Of a stretch of 64,000 nt of DNA, positions 27,146 through 37,132 are shown one piece after another. Source of the DNA: Pedobacter cryoconitis (lineage in GTDB: Bacteria; Bacteroidota; Bacteroidia; Sphingobacteriales; Sphingobacteriaceae). The stretch is from positions 124,001 through 188,000 of the forward strand of contig NZ_JACHCE010000005.1 of assembly GCF_014200605.1 (NCBI RefSeq), read 5' to 3'. Each line of letters opens with the position of its first letter. Positions within the stretch are counted from its first letter, which is position 1. Under the pieces are notes generated by a model. That model saw nothing but the letters and a program-made list of their open reading frames with translations. It had not been told where the DNA came from and made no database searches. Position numbers and translations under genes: made by a program.

Positions 27146-28390
27146 ATGGATAAGATCATTGCAAAAAAGAGATTCAGTACAAAAAAGATTTTAATGCTTA
27201 CCGGAGGCCTGATGCTGGCCGGACTCGTTGCTTATGGATATAAACTATCATTGAGTAAAGTTTATAAAGCTGACGCCGATAAACTCACGATCAGTAAGGT
27301 TCAATATGGTGATTTTGAAGATGTCGTATTATTGAATGCAAGTGTTGTGCCATTAACTTCTGTAATCGTGAGTTCTCCTGAAGGGGGAACGGTTGCTGAA
27401 ATTTTTACAGAGAATGGTGCAAATGTAGTTAAAGGAACACCGCTGCTGAGAATAGCAAACCCAAATGCACTATCTGGTTATACGTCCAGCGAAACAAGTA
27501 TTATCGAACAGATTAATCAATTACGCAAAGTACGCCTGGATTTAGAGCAAAATCAGCGTGTAATGGCTCAGGACATGATGGTGATCGAAAATGCATTGAG
27601 AACTGCAGGCAGGAAATATAAAATTGATAGCGCTTTATTTCTGAATAAAGTAATTACAAGAGAAGAATTCAATACTTCAAGCCAGGATTATGAATATAAT
27701 AAAGGGAGAAGAGAAATCTTAAGACAGGCTGTTAAACAGGAGAATCAAAGCAGGACTATGCAATTACATCAGATTGATATTTCTGTAACCCGAATGAATG
27801 AAAGTTTAGAGACGATCAGAAAGAATATTGAAAATATGACGATTAAGGCTCCGGTTTCCGGTAGGTTATCTTCTTATGACCCTGTGATAGGTAAATCTTA
27901 TACTGTAAACGAGATGCTGGGGAAAATTGATGTTATGCAAGGTTATAAATTACAAGCCGGTGTGGATGAATATTATATCAACCGGGTAAAGGAAGGACAA
28001 ACGGCTAATTGTGAGTTTAATGGTAAAACTTACCGGCTTACAGTCAAAAAGGTAATCCCGGAGGTAACTGCAGGACAGTTTCAGGTAGAATTAGTTTTTG
28101 AAGGGAAATCACCTGATGAGTTAAGAAGAGGATTATCTTTACAAGTAAAACTTACACTTTCGGACAATAGTAAATCTCTTTTATTAGCTCAGGGACAATT
28201 TTTTCAAAGTACCGGCGGATCATGGGTATTTGTGCTGAAAGACGGAAAAGCACAAAAAAGAAATGTGAAAATCGGACGTAAAAATTACCTGTATTATGAG
28301 ATCATGGAAGGGTTACAGAAAAATGAAGAAGTAATCACCTCATCTTATGATCAGTTTAATCAATATGATGTTGTAGAAGTAAGTAAATAA
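27146..28390 (+). CDS. HlyD/MacA-type membrane fusion protein
   Basis: A 414-residue periplasmic adaptor anchored by an N-terminal membrane helix (about 14-33). It has a lipoyl-like half-motif (SSPEGGTVAEIFTENGANV), a coiled-coil hairpin (about 125-225), the second half-motif (TIKAPVSGRLS) and a beta-barrel domain to the end. Such proteins link an inner-membrane ABC transporter to an outer-membrane channel. It is the first gene of the exporter operon. No TolC-like gene lies in the window. An ORF overlapping its start in another frame covers the sigma-54 promoter and is not real. Confidence 0.9.
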   Translation: MDKIIAKKRFSTKKILMLTGGLMLAGLVAYGYKLSLSKVYKADADKLTISKVQYGDFEDVVLLNASVVPLTSVIVSSPEGGTVAEIFTENGANVVKGTPLLRIANPNALSGYTSSETSIIEQINQLRKVRLDLEQNQRVMAQDMMVIENALRTAGRKYKIDSALFLNKVITREEFNTSSQDYEYNKGRREILRQAVKQENQSRTMQLHQIDISVTRMNESLETIRKNIENMTIKAPVSGRLSSYDPVIGKSYTVNEMLGKIDVMQGYKLQAGVDEYYINRVKEGQTANCEFNGKTYRLTVKKVIPEVTAGQFQVELVFEGKSPDELRRGLSLQVKLTLSDNSKSLLLAQGQFFQSTGGSWVFVLKDGKAQKRNVKIGRKNYLYYEIMEGLQKNEEVITSSYDQFNQYDVVEVSK

Positions 28391-28464
28391 GCAAGAGCGT
28401 ATTTATATAAAAGAGTTAATTGATCAAAGACATATAATTATAAAAAAATATAAATCAGAATACC

Positions 28465-29163
28465 ATGATAAAAATTGAGAACCTGGAAAAAGTATACAAA
28501 ACTGAAGAAGTAGAAACGACGGCACTTAACGGAATTAACATGCATGTTAAAGCAGGAGAGTTTGTGTCTATCATGGGGCCTTCAGGCTGTGGAAAATCAA
28601 CTTTATTAAATGTAATGGGGCTTTTGGATAAACCTGAAAGCGGCAGTTATAAATTTATGGAAACAGAGCTGCTGACCATGAATGATAAGGAACGTTCAAA
28701 CTTCCGTAAAAAGCATATGGGTTTTGTATTCCAGAATTTCAACCTGATCGATGAGCTGACTGTATTTGAAAATATAGAGTTACCGCTGATTTATAATAAG
28801 GTTGCTGCGCCTGAACGTAAACGCCTGGTTAATGAAATCATCGAAAGGATGAATATTGTAAACCGGAGCGGCCACTTTCCTCAGCAGTTGTCTGGTGGTC
28901 AGCAGCAGCGCGTGGCTGTGGCAAGGGCATTGGTGACTAAACCGAAATTGATCCTTGCCGATGAGCCTACGGGTAACCTGGATAGTTCTCATGGTAACGA
29001 GGTGATGGAATTACTCTGCGAATTGAATGAACAGGGAACTACAATTGTGATGGTTACCCACTCTTCGCATGATGCAAGTTTCTCTAACCGGATTATTAAC
29101 CTGAAAGATGGTCATGTGATTTCTGAAAAAGTGAATAAAGCACGTACTGAAGAACTGATTTAA
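28465..29163 (+). CDS. ABC transporter ATP-binding protein (MacB/LolD type)
   Basis: A 232-residue ATPase with Walker A GPSGCGKST, Q loop VFQNFNLIDELT, signature LSGGQQQRVAVARAL, Walker B LILADEPTGNLDS and switch His in VTHSSHD, all intact. The family powers FtsX-type permeases in efflux or lipoprotein release. It follows the membrane fusion protein by 74 bases and precedes three FtsX permeases. Confidence 0.95.
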   Translation: MIKIENLEKVYKTEEVETTALNGINMHVKAGEFVSIMGPSGCGKSTLLNVMGLLDKPESGSYKFMETELLTMNDKERSNFRKKHMGFVFQNFNLIDELTVFENIELPLIYNKVAAPERKRLVNEIIERMNIVNRSGHFPQQLSGGQQQRVAVARALVTKPKLILADEPTGNLDSSHGNEVMELLCELNEQGTTIVMVTHSSHDASFSNRIINLKDGHVISEKVNKARTEELI

Positions 29164-29201
29164 GTAATTAAAACCGCCCATCCTTAAATAGGACCCCTGC
29201 A

Positions 29202-31574
29202 ATGTTTAAACTCAACCTGAAAATAGCCTTACGGAACCTTTGGAGAAATAAAACCTCTTCATTTATTAATATCAGCGGACTGGCTATCGGACTGGCTTCC
29301 TGTTTATTATTGTTGCTTTATGTTTCTTATGAGTGGAGTTATGATAACCAGGGGAAAGATGCTTCGCATATTTATAAAGTGCTGACCAATTATCTGGATA
29401 TCAATAAAAGAATTGAAGGTACTGGCGAGAATACCGGGAATATGGCCGGTCCTAAATTAAAAGAAGATTATCCGGCAGTTCAGGCTATGAGCCGTTATGA
29501 ATGGGGAGGACCTAAACTGATTGCTAACGGTACTAAAAGCTTTAAGAAGAGAGGCCGTTTTGCAGATGCAGATATCCTTAATATTTTTGAATATACTTTT
29601 CTTTCAGGTGACCGTAAAACAGCACTCGATGCGCCTAACAATGTGATTGTTACAGCATCTACTGCTCAGACATTATTTGGTACAACCGATGTCTTAAATA
29701 AGACAGTCCGTTTTGATAATAAGCTTAGTCTAAAGATCACAGGAGTGATTAAAGATCTTCCAGGTAATACTTCTGTCTATTTTGATTTTCTGATGCCCTG
29801 GTCCCTTTATGAAACTCAATTTGATTGGGTGAAATCACCATCGTGGACTAATTACAATTGGGAAACGGTAATCAAACTCGACCCTTCAACTGATATCGCA
29901 CAATTTAATAGTGCCATTAAAGGGATGATGGAGAAAAATCACCCGCATTCAAGGTCTTTTATTTTTGTTTATCCGCTGAATAAATTGCATCTCAACAGCA
30001 CATTTATTAATGGAAAAAGCAGCGGTGGGAAAATTGAACAGGTCCGTTTATTTATGGGGCTGGCTATAGGTATCCTGCTCATTGCCTGTGTTAATTTTAT
30101 GAATATGGCTACTGCAAAATCAGAACGCAGGGCAAAAGAGGTTGGAATTAAAAAAACAATAGGGGCAACCCGCGGAAGTCTGATCAGTCAGTTTCTAATG
30201 GAATCACTGGTCCTGACTTTTTGCAGTGCAGTAATGGCAATTGTCCTTATTGAATTGACATTGCCCTTGTTTAATAACTTACTTGGAATTACACTGGCAA
30301 TCAGCTATTCAAATTTTTATGTATGGGCAGGTTTAGTTGCTGTGGTAATTTTAACGGGACTGATTGCGGGAAGTTATCCTGCATTCTATCTTTCTTCATT
30401 TAACCCTATACAAATCCTGAAGAAAAAGGGAAGTAAAAACAATGGGCAATTCATCAGCCTGCGACAAATACTTGTTATCGGACAATTTAGTTTTGCGGTT
30501 ATTCTGATTATTGCCACTACCGTTATTTATCAGCAGATACGATTTATTAAAGACAGGCCGGTTGGCTATAAGGTCAATGAGCTGGTAGAAATAGAACAGG
30601 ACGGTAATTTATATGAAAAATTTGACCTGTTAAAAACAAGACTGCTGCAATCGGGGGCTGTAACAGCTCTTGCACAAACCTCAAGTTCTATAACCAGGGA
30701 TGGTTCAAGTTTTATAGGGATGGAATGGCAGGGCTCTGCTGCAGCTGATAAACTAATTACTTTCAATCAGATTGCTACTACCTACGATTTTATTAAAACT
30801 ACTGGTGTCAGCTTATTGGAAGGAAGGGAATTCTCTCCTCATTTTGCTTCTGATAGTGCTGCGGTTATGGTGAACCGTTCGGCAGTAAAAAGAATGAATT
30901 TAACTGAGCCAATTGGGCAAACGATACTTTATCATGGAGAGAAACGAACTATTGTAGGTGTCTTTGATGATTTTATCTGGGGTTCACCAGTTCAAAGTGA
31001 GCGGCCAATGGTTGTTGCTTTTAATAAAGGCTGGGGCGGAAGAGTTATTATGCACTTAAATCCTGCCAATACCACGGCTGCAAACCTGGCTTCGATCACC
31101 AGGATCATTAAAGAAATAAACCCTGCATATCCTGTTGATATCAATTTTACAGATCGTTTATATGCTGATAAATTAAATACACAAAGCATACTGGGTGTTT
31201 TATCCAATTTGTTTGGTGGGCTGGCAATTTTCATCTCTTGTCTTGGCCTATTTGGCCTGACAGCATACAGCGCAGAACAAAGAACAAAGGAAATAGGCGT
31301 TCGAAAAGTGCTTGGCGCGTCTGTAACCAGCCTGATGAAGCTGCTTTCTTTAAGTTTTTTGAAAATGGTAATGGCCGCAATAATTATTGGTGTGCCTGTG
31401 GCGGATTATATCATGTCTGGCTGGTTGAAGAGCTTCGAATTTCATACGACAATCAACTGGCTGGTCATTGTACTGGCTGCAATGGGAACTTTAGGTATTG
31501 CACTGGTTACAGTAAGTTTCCAGGCTTATAAAGCTGCTAAGACGAATCCTGTACAAGCCTTAAAATACGAATAA
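29202..31574 (+). CDS. FtsX/MacB-type ABC transporter permease 1
   Basis: A 790-residue permease with the Bacteroidota eight-helix layout: an N-terminal helix after the signature LKIALRNLWRNK, a MacB-PCD periplasmic domain, three FtsX helices (about 280-400), a fourth helix, a second periplasmic domain and a C-terminal FtsX triplet containing EQRTKEIGVRKVLGAS. It ends with KTNPVQALKYE, as its paralogues do. It lies 2 bases upstream of the next permease gene. It is the most divergent of the three in this operon. Confidence 0.93.
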   Translation: MFKLNLKIALRNLWRNKTSSFINISGLAIGLASCLLLLLYVSYEWSYDNQGKDASHIYKVLTNYLDINKRIEGTGENTGNMAGPKLKEDYPAVQAMSRYEWGGPKLIANGTKSFKKRGRFADADILNIFEYTFLSGDRKTALDAPNNVIVTASTAQTLFGTTDVLNKTVRFDNKLSLKITGVIKDLPGNTSVYFDFLMPWSLYETQFDWVKSPSWTNYNWETVIKLDPSTDIAQFNSAIKGMMEKNHPHSRSFIFVYPLNKLHLNSTFINGKSSGGKIEQVRLFMGLAIGILLIACVNFMNMATAKSERRAKEVGIKKTIGATRGSLISQFLMESLVLTFCSAVMAIVLIELTLPLFNNLLGITLAISYSNFYVWAGLVAVVILTGLIAGSYPAFYLSSFNPIQILKKKGSKNNGQFISLRQILVIGQFSFAVILIIATTVIYQQIRFIKDRPVGYKVNELVEIEQDGNLYEKFDLLKTRLLQSGAVTALAQTSSSITRDGSSFIGMEWQGSAAADKLITFNQIATTYDFIKTTGVSLLEGREFSPHFASDSAAVMVNRSAVKRMNLTEPIGQTILYHGEKRTIVGVFDDFIWGSPVQSERPMVVAFNKGWGGRVIMHLNPANTTAANLASITRIIKEINPAYPVDINFTDRLYADKLNTQSILGVLSNLFGGLAIFISCLGLFGLTAYSAEQRTKEIGVRKVLGASVTSLMKLLSLSFLKMVMAAIIIGVPVADYIMSGWLKSFEFHTTINWLVIVLAAMGTLGIALVTVSFQAYKAAKTNPVQALKYE

Positions 31575-31585
31575 ATATGTTGGAT

Positions 31586-33979
31586 ATGTTTAGACTTAAC
31601 CTCAAAATCGCATTCAGGAATCTCTGGAAAAATAAAGGGTATACTCTGATCAATATAGCCGGATTATCTATTGGTATGACCGGCTGTATCCTGATCTATT
31701 TATTTATAAGTTATCAATTGAGTTTTGATCAGCAATATCAAAATAAAGATAGAATATACAGAGTTGTCAGTCATGCATACTATGCAGGTGGAGAGGAATT
31801 TGATCGTGGTGTGCCTTTGCCTTTAGCCCCTGCTATGCGCAATGACTTTGGAATGCTGGAACAGGTAGCAGCACTGGAAGGTAGTTTTGGGATGATCAAA
31901 GTAAAAGATTCCAAAGGGAATGTCAAGCTTAAAACTCTGGAAAAGGCATTTTATGCTGAACCAGGTTTCTTTAAAATATTTGATTATAAATGGCTGGTAG
32001 GAAATCCTGAAAAAGCTTTAACAGCACCGAATACAGTTGCACTTTCAAAGACAACAGCAGCTAAATTTTTTGGTGACTGGCATCAGGCAGTCGGTAAAAC
32101 TATCAATTATCAGAATGATAAAGATCTTTTGGTTACAGGGGTATTTGCCGATGTTCCACAGAATAATAGCAATGTGATAGCTATTGCAATTTCTTATGCG
32201 GGCTTTAAACATAGAAATGAAAAAAGATGGGGCTCTGTTGCCTCCAGTTCTGAATGTTATATTTTACTTAAAGAAGGAGTCAAAGTGTCTGATCTGGAAG
32301 GGCCTAAAAAAGCATTCCTGAAAAAATACTATGTAGAAAAAACTATTGGCAAACCAGATCATCTTTTTCAGCCATTAAAAGATATACATACAGATGAGCG
32401 TTTCGGTAGTTTTTCTGGTAAGAAAACCAGTAAAAATGAACTGCTTGGCCTTACAGTGATAGGTGTGTTGCTGCTACTTACAGCGTGCATCAACTTTATA
32501 AATCTGGCTACGGCACAAGCTGTAGGCAGGTCTAAAGAAGTTGGTGTACGCAAAGTAATGGGAAGCGGCAAAAAGCAACTGATGATTCAGTTTCTGACTG
32601 AAACACTGGTTCTTACTTTGATTGCCTTGCTGCTCGCCTGTGTTTTTACAGAGATAGTTTTGCCCGGTATGTCTGCTTTATTTAAGGAAGAGATCACCTT
32701 TAACCTGCTGGGACATCCTGTCATTTTTGTTTTTATCTTTTGTATGGTCTTGCTTGTCGGGGTTTTATCCGGATTTTATCCCGCAATGATTATGTCGGGA
32801 TTTAGTCCGGCACTAGCTATTAAAAATAAGATAAATATAGGTTCTGGTGGTAATACTATCCGTAAGGTATTGGTAATTATCCAATTTGCAATAACTATTG
32901 TATTGGTGACAGGTACGCTGGTTATCGTGATGCAAATGAAATTTATGAGAGAAAAATCTCTTGGGTTCACATCATCGGCAATTGCGCTGATTAATATTCC
33001 TTCGGATAGCTTAAGCAGACAAAAATATGAAATTTTAAAGGCCAGGATTAAGGCAGAACCTGGTGTAACGGCTGTTAGTTTTTGTAGTGATGCACCCAGC
33101 TCTGATGATAACACAAATAATGCTTTTGCTTTTGATAGCACAATTGATGCAGCTTTTCAGGCTAATACTAAAGTAGTAGATGATGATTATCTTAAAACTT
33201 TTGGCTTAAAACTCCTGGCAGGCAGGTATCTGGCTAAAAGCAAAAGTGATACTGCCAGAGAATATGTGGTGAATGAAACGCTGTTAAAGAAATTAGATAT
33301 GACCAATGTCCAGGATGCAATTGGGAAGAAAATCTTATTTGGTGGGATCAGGGGGCCGGTGGTTGGTGTGGTCAGGGATTTTAATAACCTGAATCTGAGG
33401 GGGGCAATTTCCCCTATGATTATGATGACACGTAATGATCGTTTTGAGATTATAGCCGTGAAAATGAATGCGCAGCAAATCCCTGCTGTTATGAAAAATA
33501 TAGAGAAAATCTGGAATGATTATTATTTTGAACAGGTGTATTCTGCTGATTTTATGGATGAAAGGATCAGCAATTATTATACAGGCGAACAATTGATGGG
33601 TACCTTATTCAAGGTGTTTGCAATGACCATCATCTTCATTTCTTTTATCGGTTTATTTGGCCTCATTTCTTTTGTCGCCACACAAAGAACAAAGGAAATG
33701 GCTATCAGGAAAGTTCTTGGTGCAAATGTTCTGGAACTGGTCACTATGCTGAATACTTCATTTATCAGGATGATTCTGCTGGCAAACCTGATTGCCTGGC
33801 CTGTAGCTTATATTTTTATTGAAAAGTGGCTGTCCGGATATGCATATCGTATACCATTAAATATCTGGCCTTTTGCTGCTTCGATGTTGATTTCGCTGGT
33901 TATTACCCTGGTTACAGTAAGTCTCCGGTCTTATCAGGCTGCGAAAACTAATCCTATAAATGCCTTGAAATACGAATAA
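31586..33979 (+). CDS. FtsX/MacB-type ABC transporter permease 2
   Basis: A 797-residue permease of the same layout, opening with MFRLNLKIAFRNLWKNKGY. The ATG at 31586 is preferred because the next paralogue starts at the equivalent residue; an ATG three codons upstream is possible. It is closely similar over its length to the following permease (for example ITACINF/LTACINF and TQRTKEMAIRKVLGA), which points to a tandem duplication. Transport substrate unknown. Confidence 0.92.
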   Translation: MFRLNLKIAFRNLWKNKGYTLINIAGLSIGMTGCILIYLFISYQLSFDQQYQNKDRIYRVVSHAYYAGGEEFDRGVPLPLAPAMRNDFGMLEQVAALEGSFGMIKVKDSKGNVKLKTLEKAFYAEPGFFKIFDYKWLVGNPEKALTAPNTVALSKTTAAKFFGDWHQAVGKTINYQNDKDLLVTGVFADVPQNNSNVIAIAISYAGFKHRNEKRWGSVASSSECYILLKEGVKVSDLEGPKKAFLKKYYVEKTIGKPDHLFQPLKDIHTDERFGSFSGKKTSKNELLGLTVIGVLLLLTACINFINLATAQAVGRSKEVGVRKVMGSGKKQLMIQFLTETLVLTLIALLLACVFTEIVLPGMSALFKEEITFNLLGHPVIFVFIFCMVLLVGVLSGFYPAMIMSGFSPALAIKNKINIGSGGNTIRKVLVIIQFAITIVLVTGTLVIVMQMKFMREKSLGFTSSAIALINIPSDSLSRQKYEILKARIKAEPGVTAVSFCSDAPSSDDNTNNAFAFDSTIDAAFQANTKVVDDDYLKTFGLKLLAGRYLAKSKSDTAREYVVNETLLKKLDMTNVQDAIGKKILFGGIRGPVVGVVRDFNNLNLRGAISPMIMMTRNDRFEIIAVKMNAQQIPAVMKNIEKIWNDYYFEQVYSADFMDERISNYYTGEQLMGTLFKVFAMTIIFISFIGLFGLISFVATQRTKEMAIRKVLGANVLELVTMLNTSFIRMILLANLIAWPVAYIFIEKWLSGYAYRIPLNIWPFAASMLISLVITLVTVSLRSYQAAKTNPINALKYE

Positions 33980-33993
33980 TTAAAAACGCAAAG

Positions 33994-36390
33994 ATGTTTA
34001 GACTTAATCTCAAAATCGCCCTCAGAAATCTTTGGAAAAATAAAGGCTATACCTTTATTAATATCGCAGGTTTATCTATTGGAATGGCCAGTTGTATTCT
34101 CATTTTTATCTTTATCAGATATCAGCTGAGTTTTGATCAGCAGTTTGTCAATAAAGACAGAATCTACAGAGTAGTTTCTTATTGGAAATATGCTGATGGA
34201 GAGGAATTTCAAAGTGGTGTTCCGAAACCTCTTGCACCTGCAATCCGTAATGATTTTGGGATGCTGGAAGAAGTTGCTGCGATACAAAGGGAAGGCGGGA
34301 TTTTTAAAGTAAAAGATGAATCTGGTAAGGTGAGGCTTAAAACCTCCGAAGAAGCCTATTTTGTTGAACCTTCTTTCTTTAAGATTTTTGACTATAACTG
34401 GTTGCAGGGAGACCCGCAAAAATCACTCACAGAACCCAATACTGTAGCCCTTTCAAAAGAAATGGCAGTGAAATTTTTTGGTGACTGGCATAAGGCTGTC
34501 GGGCAATCTCTGGAGTACAGAAATAAAACAACACTCAAAGTAACAGGAGTATTTGATGATCTTGTTCAAAGCAGTAGTAACCCAATAAAAATTGCAATAG
34601 CTTATGCCGGTTATGAGAGCGGGAGCCTGAAGAAGTGGCATGCGGTTTCCGATGGTTCTCAATGTTATATTTTATTGAAAAAAGGAGGGAATGTAGCAGA
34701 CCTTGAAGGACCAAAGAATGCCCTCCTGAAAAAATATTATACAGAAAAAGGAGTGGGAAAAGAAGATCATTTTTTTCAGCCTTTAAATGAAATACATCAG
34801 GATGAACGTTACGGTAATTTTGCCGGAAAAATTACCAGTAAAAATGAGCTTACAGGTTTAACGGTGATTGGTGCATTTTTACTGATTACAGCTTGTATTA
34901 ACTTTGTCAACCTGGCTACTGCCCAGGCAGTAAGCCGTTCAAAGGAGATAGGTGTGCGCAAAGTAATGGGTAGCAGACGTAAACAACTCATGATCCAGTT
35001 TCTGACCGAAACATTTACGATTACGGTATTTGCGCTGATGATTGCCTGTATCTTAACAGAGGCTGCATTACCCGGTATGACCGCACTGTTTAGAGAAAAG
35101 ATTTCTTTTAGCCTGATTGCTCATCCTGTGATTTTTGTTTTTATGGCAGGCCTTATTTTGTTTGTTGGTTTTGTTGCAGGGTTTTATCCGGCAGTAGTCA
35201 TGTCTGGATTTGATCCGATACTGGCAATCAAAAACAAGGTGAGCATTGGCAATAATGGAGGAGGGGTTTTACGTAAGGTTTTGGTGGTCATACAGTTTGC
35301 AATTACTATTATTCTGATTACCGGCACGCTTGTGATCCTGAGGCAGATGAAATATATCAGAGAGAAGCCTTTGGGCTTTAATCCATCGGCAATTGCTTTG
35401 GTGAATATTCCGGGTGATAGTCTGAGTCAATTGAAATATGGGATATTAAAATCCAGAATACTGAGTGAACCGGGGGTAATGAATGCTAGTTTTTGTAGTG
35501 ATGCTCCCTCTTCTGAGAATATTAGTTTTAGTAATTTTTCTTTTGAAAGTACAAAGGATGCAGATTTCCAGGTATGTACTAAATCTGCGGATCAGGATTA
35601 TTTTAAAACCTTTGATTTAAAATTGATTGCAGGTAAAGAGTTCTCTAAAAATGATAGTCTGCAGGAATATGTGATTAATGAGACTTTAATGAAAAAATTG
35701 AATTTTCAGCATCCTCAGGATATCATTGGAAAAAGAATTCATTTGGGTGGCGACCCTAAGGCGGTACCGATTGCCGGAGTGGTCAGAGACTTTAATAATT
35801 CAAGTCTCAAAGATGCTATTCCACCTATCCTGATCCTTAAAGAGAAAAATAAATCTAATATTATTGCGGTGAAAATGGATACTAAAAGTATTGCCGGATC
35901 AATGGGAAATATAGAAACCTTATGGAATTCTGTTTATTCTGAACATGTATACCGTTCTGTTTTTATGGAGGATAGTATTCATAAATATTATGAAAGCGAA
36001 CGTGTAATGGGAACCTTATTTAAGGTGTTTGCAGCAGTAATTATCTTCATCTCATTTATAGGTTTGTTTGGCCTGATTTCTTTTGTAGCTACGCAGAGAA
36101 CTAAAGAAATGGCTATCCGCAAAGTTTTGGGTGCCAGTACGCTCGAACTGGTGAATATGCTTAATTCTTCTTTTATGGTTATGGTTTTCATAGCAAACCT
36201 GATTGCCTGGCCTGTTGCCTATATATTGATTGGAAAGTGGCTGTCCCGCTATGCTTACCGCATAGAACTTAGTATCTGGCCATTTGCTATTGCGATGTTC
36301 ATTTCTTTAGGAATTACGCTGATTACAGTCAGTTTCCGCTCCTTAAGGGCAGCAAAAACGAATCCGGTTGATGCGTTGAAAGATGCATAA
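33994..36390 (+). CDS. FtsX/MacB-type ABC transporter permease 3
   Basis: A 798-residue paralogue of permease 2, 14 bases downstream of it, with the same N-terminal opening (MFRLNLKIALRNLWKNKGY), periplasmic domains and FtsX helix groups, ending KTNPVDALKDA. Because MacB-type complexes are dimers, permeases 2 and 3 may form a heterodimer; this is inference from duplication and adjacency. Confidence 0.92.
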   Translation: MFRLNLKIALRNLWKNKGYTFINIAGLSIGMASCILIFIFIRYQLSFDQQFVNKDRIYRVVSYWKYADGEEFQSGVPKPLAPAIRNDFGMLEEVAAIQREGGIFKVKDESGKVRLKTSEEAYFVEPSFFKIFDYNWLQGDPQKSLTEPNTVALSKEMAVKFFGDWHKAVGQSLEYRNKTTLKVTGVFDDLVQSSSNPIKIAIAYAGYESGSLKKWHAVSDGSQCYILLKKGGNVADLEGPKNALLKKYYTEKGVGKEDHFFQPLNEIHQDERYGNFAGKITSKNELTGLTVIGAFLLITACINFVNLATAQAVSRSKEIGVRKVMGSRRKQLMIQFLTETFTITVFALMIACILTEAALPGMTALFREKISFSLIAHPVIFVFMAGLILFVGFVAGFYPAVVMSGFDPILAIKNKVSIGNNGGGVLRKVLVVIQFAITIILITGTLVILRQMKYIREKPLGFNPSAIALVNIPGDSLSQLKYGILKSRILSEPGVMNASFCSDAPSSENISFSNFSFESTKDADFQVCTKSADQDYFKTFDLKLIAGKEFSKNDSLQEYVINETLMKKLNFQHPQDIIGKRIHLGGDPKAVPIAGVVRDFNNSSLKDAIPPILILKEKNKSNIIAVKMDTKSIAGSMGNIETLWNSVYSEHVYRSVFMEDSIHKYYESERVMGTLFKVFAAVIIFISFIGLFGLISFVATQRTKEMAIRKVLGASTLELVNMLNSSFMVMVFIANLIAWPVAYILIGKWLSRYAYRIELSIWPFAIAMFISLGITLITVSFRSLRAAKTNPVDALKDA

Positions 36391-36430
36391 AACGACATAT
36401 TAATTGATTAAATCTTATATTTATCAAAAC

Positions 36431-37114
36431 ATGATACAATTACAGAATATAGAAAAATACTATGCAAATAAGGGGATGAAAAGTTATATCCTCAGACATG
36501 TAAGCACAACGATCAGACAAGGTGAATTTGTTTCTATCATGGGACCTTCCGGTGCCGGTAAATCTACACTGCTGAATATTTTAGGCATGCTGGAAGAACC
36601 TACTTATGGTACTTATGAATTTATGGGTGAGAATGTGGTATCGCTGAATGAACGCAAAAGAATAGAACTTTACAGAAATCATATCGGTTTTGTTTTTCAG
36701 GCTTATCATTTGATTGATGAAATGACTGTTGCTGAAAATATCGAAGCGCCTTTATTGTATAAGAAAGTAGGGGCGGCCGAACGTAAAAGCCGTGTAGCCG
36801 AAATGCTTGACCGTTTCAATATGGTTGCTAAAAAAGATTTGTTCCCTGGTCAGCTATCAGGTGGTCAGCAGCAATTGGTAGGCATTGCAAGAGCGCTGGC
36901 TGCACAACCCCTGCTTATCCTGGCTGATGAGCCTACCGGGAATTTACAGTCTGCACAGGCGCTGCAAATCATGGATCTTTTCAGAAAACTGAACGAAGAG
37001 GAGAATATCACGATTATCCAGGTTACACATTCTGAAGTAAATGCAGGATATGGCAGCCGTATTTTACATTTACTTGATGGAGTAATCAGCGAGGATCTGC
37101 AGGTGGTGGTCTAA
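36431..37114 (+). CDS. second ABC transporter ATP-binding protein with variant signature motif
   Basis: A 227-residue ATPase. The ATG at 36431 (MIQLQNIEKYY) is preferred; a frame extending nine codons upstream exists but is unlike the family start. Walker A is GPSGAGKST, Q loop VFQAYHLIDEMT, Walker B LLILADEPTGNLQS, with His in VTHSEVN. The signature reads LSGGQQQLVGIARAL, with Leu where Arg is usual, and GNLQS replaces GNLDS. It lies 40 bases after the third permease and ends the exporter operon. Confidence 0.92.
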   Translation: MIQLQNIEKYYANKGMKSYILRHVSTTIRQGEFVSIMGPSGAGKSTLLNILGMLEEPTYGTYEFMGENVVSLNERKRIELYRNHIGFVFQAYHLIDEMTVAENIEAPLLYKKVGAAERKSRVAEMLDRFNMVAKKDLFPGQLSGGQQQLVGIARALAAQPLLILADEPTGNLQSAQALQIMDLFRKLNEEENITIIQVTHSEVNAGYGSRILHLLDGVISEDLQVVV

Positions 37115-37120
37115 GAAAAG

Positions 37121-37128
37121 TATATTTG
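37121..37128 (+). promoter_or_regulatory. -7 promoter element abutting the metal receptor gene
   Basis: TATATTTG matches TAnnTTTG and ends 4 bases before the ATG at 37133. This suggests the gene has its own promoter and a leaderless or nearly leaderless mRNA, although it sits just after the exporter operon. Confidence 0.6.
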
Positions 37129-37132
37129 CTGC

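Noticed and set aside
27006..27194. Small plus-strand frame with a signal-peptide-like start before the fusion protein
   Set aside because: It contains the sigma-54 promoter and overlaps the fusion protein gene out of frame; its hydrophobicity comes from T-rich promoter DNA.
36404..36430. Nine-codon N-terminal extension of the second exporter ATPase
   Set aside because: ATPases of this family begin close to the first strand; the ATG at 36431 matches this and the first ATPase.
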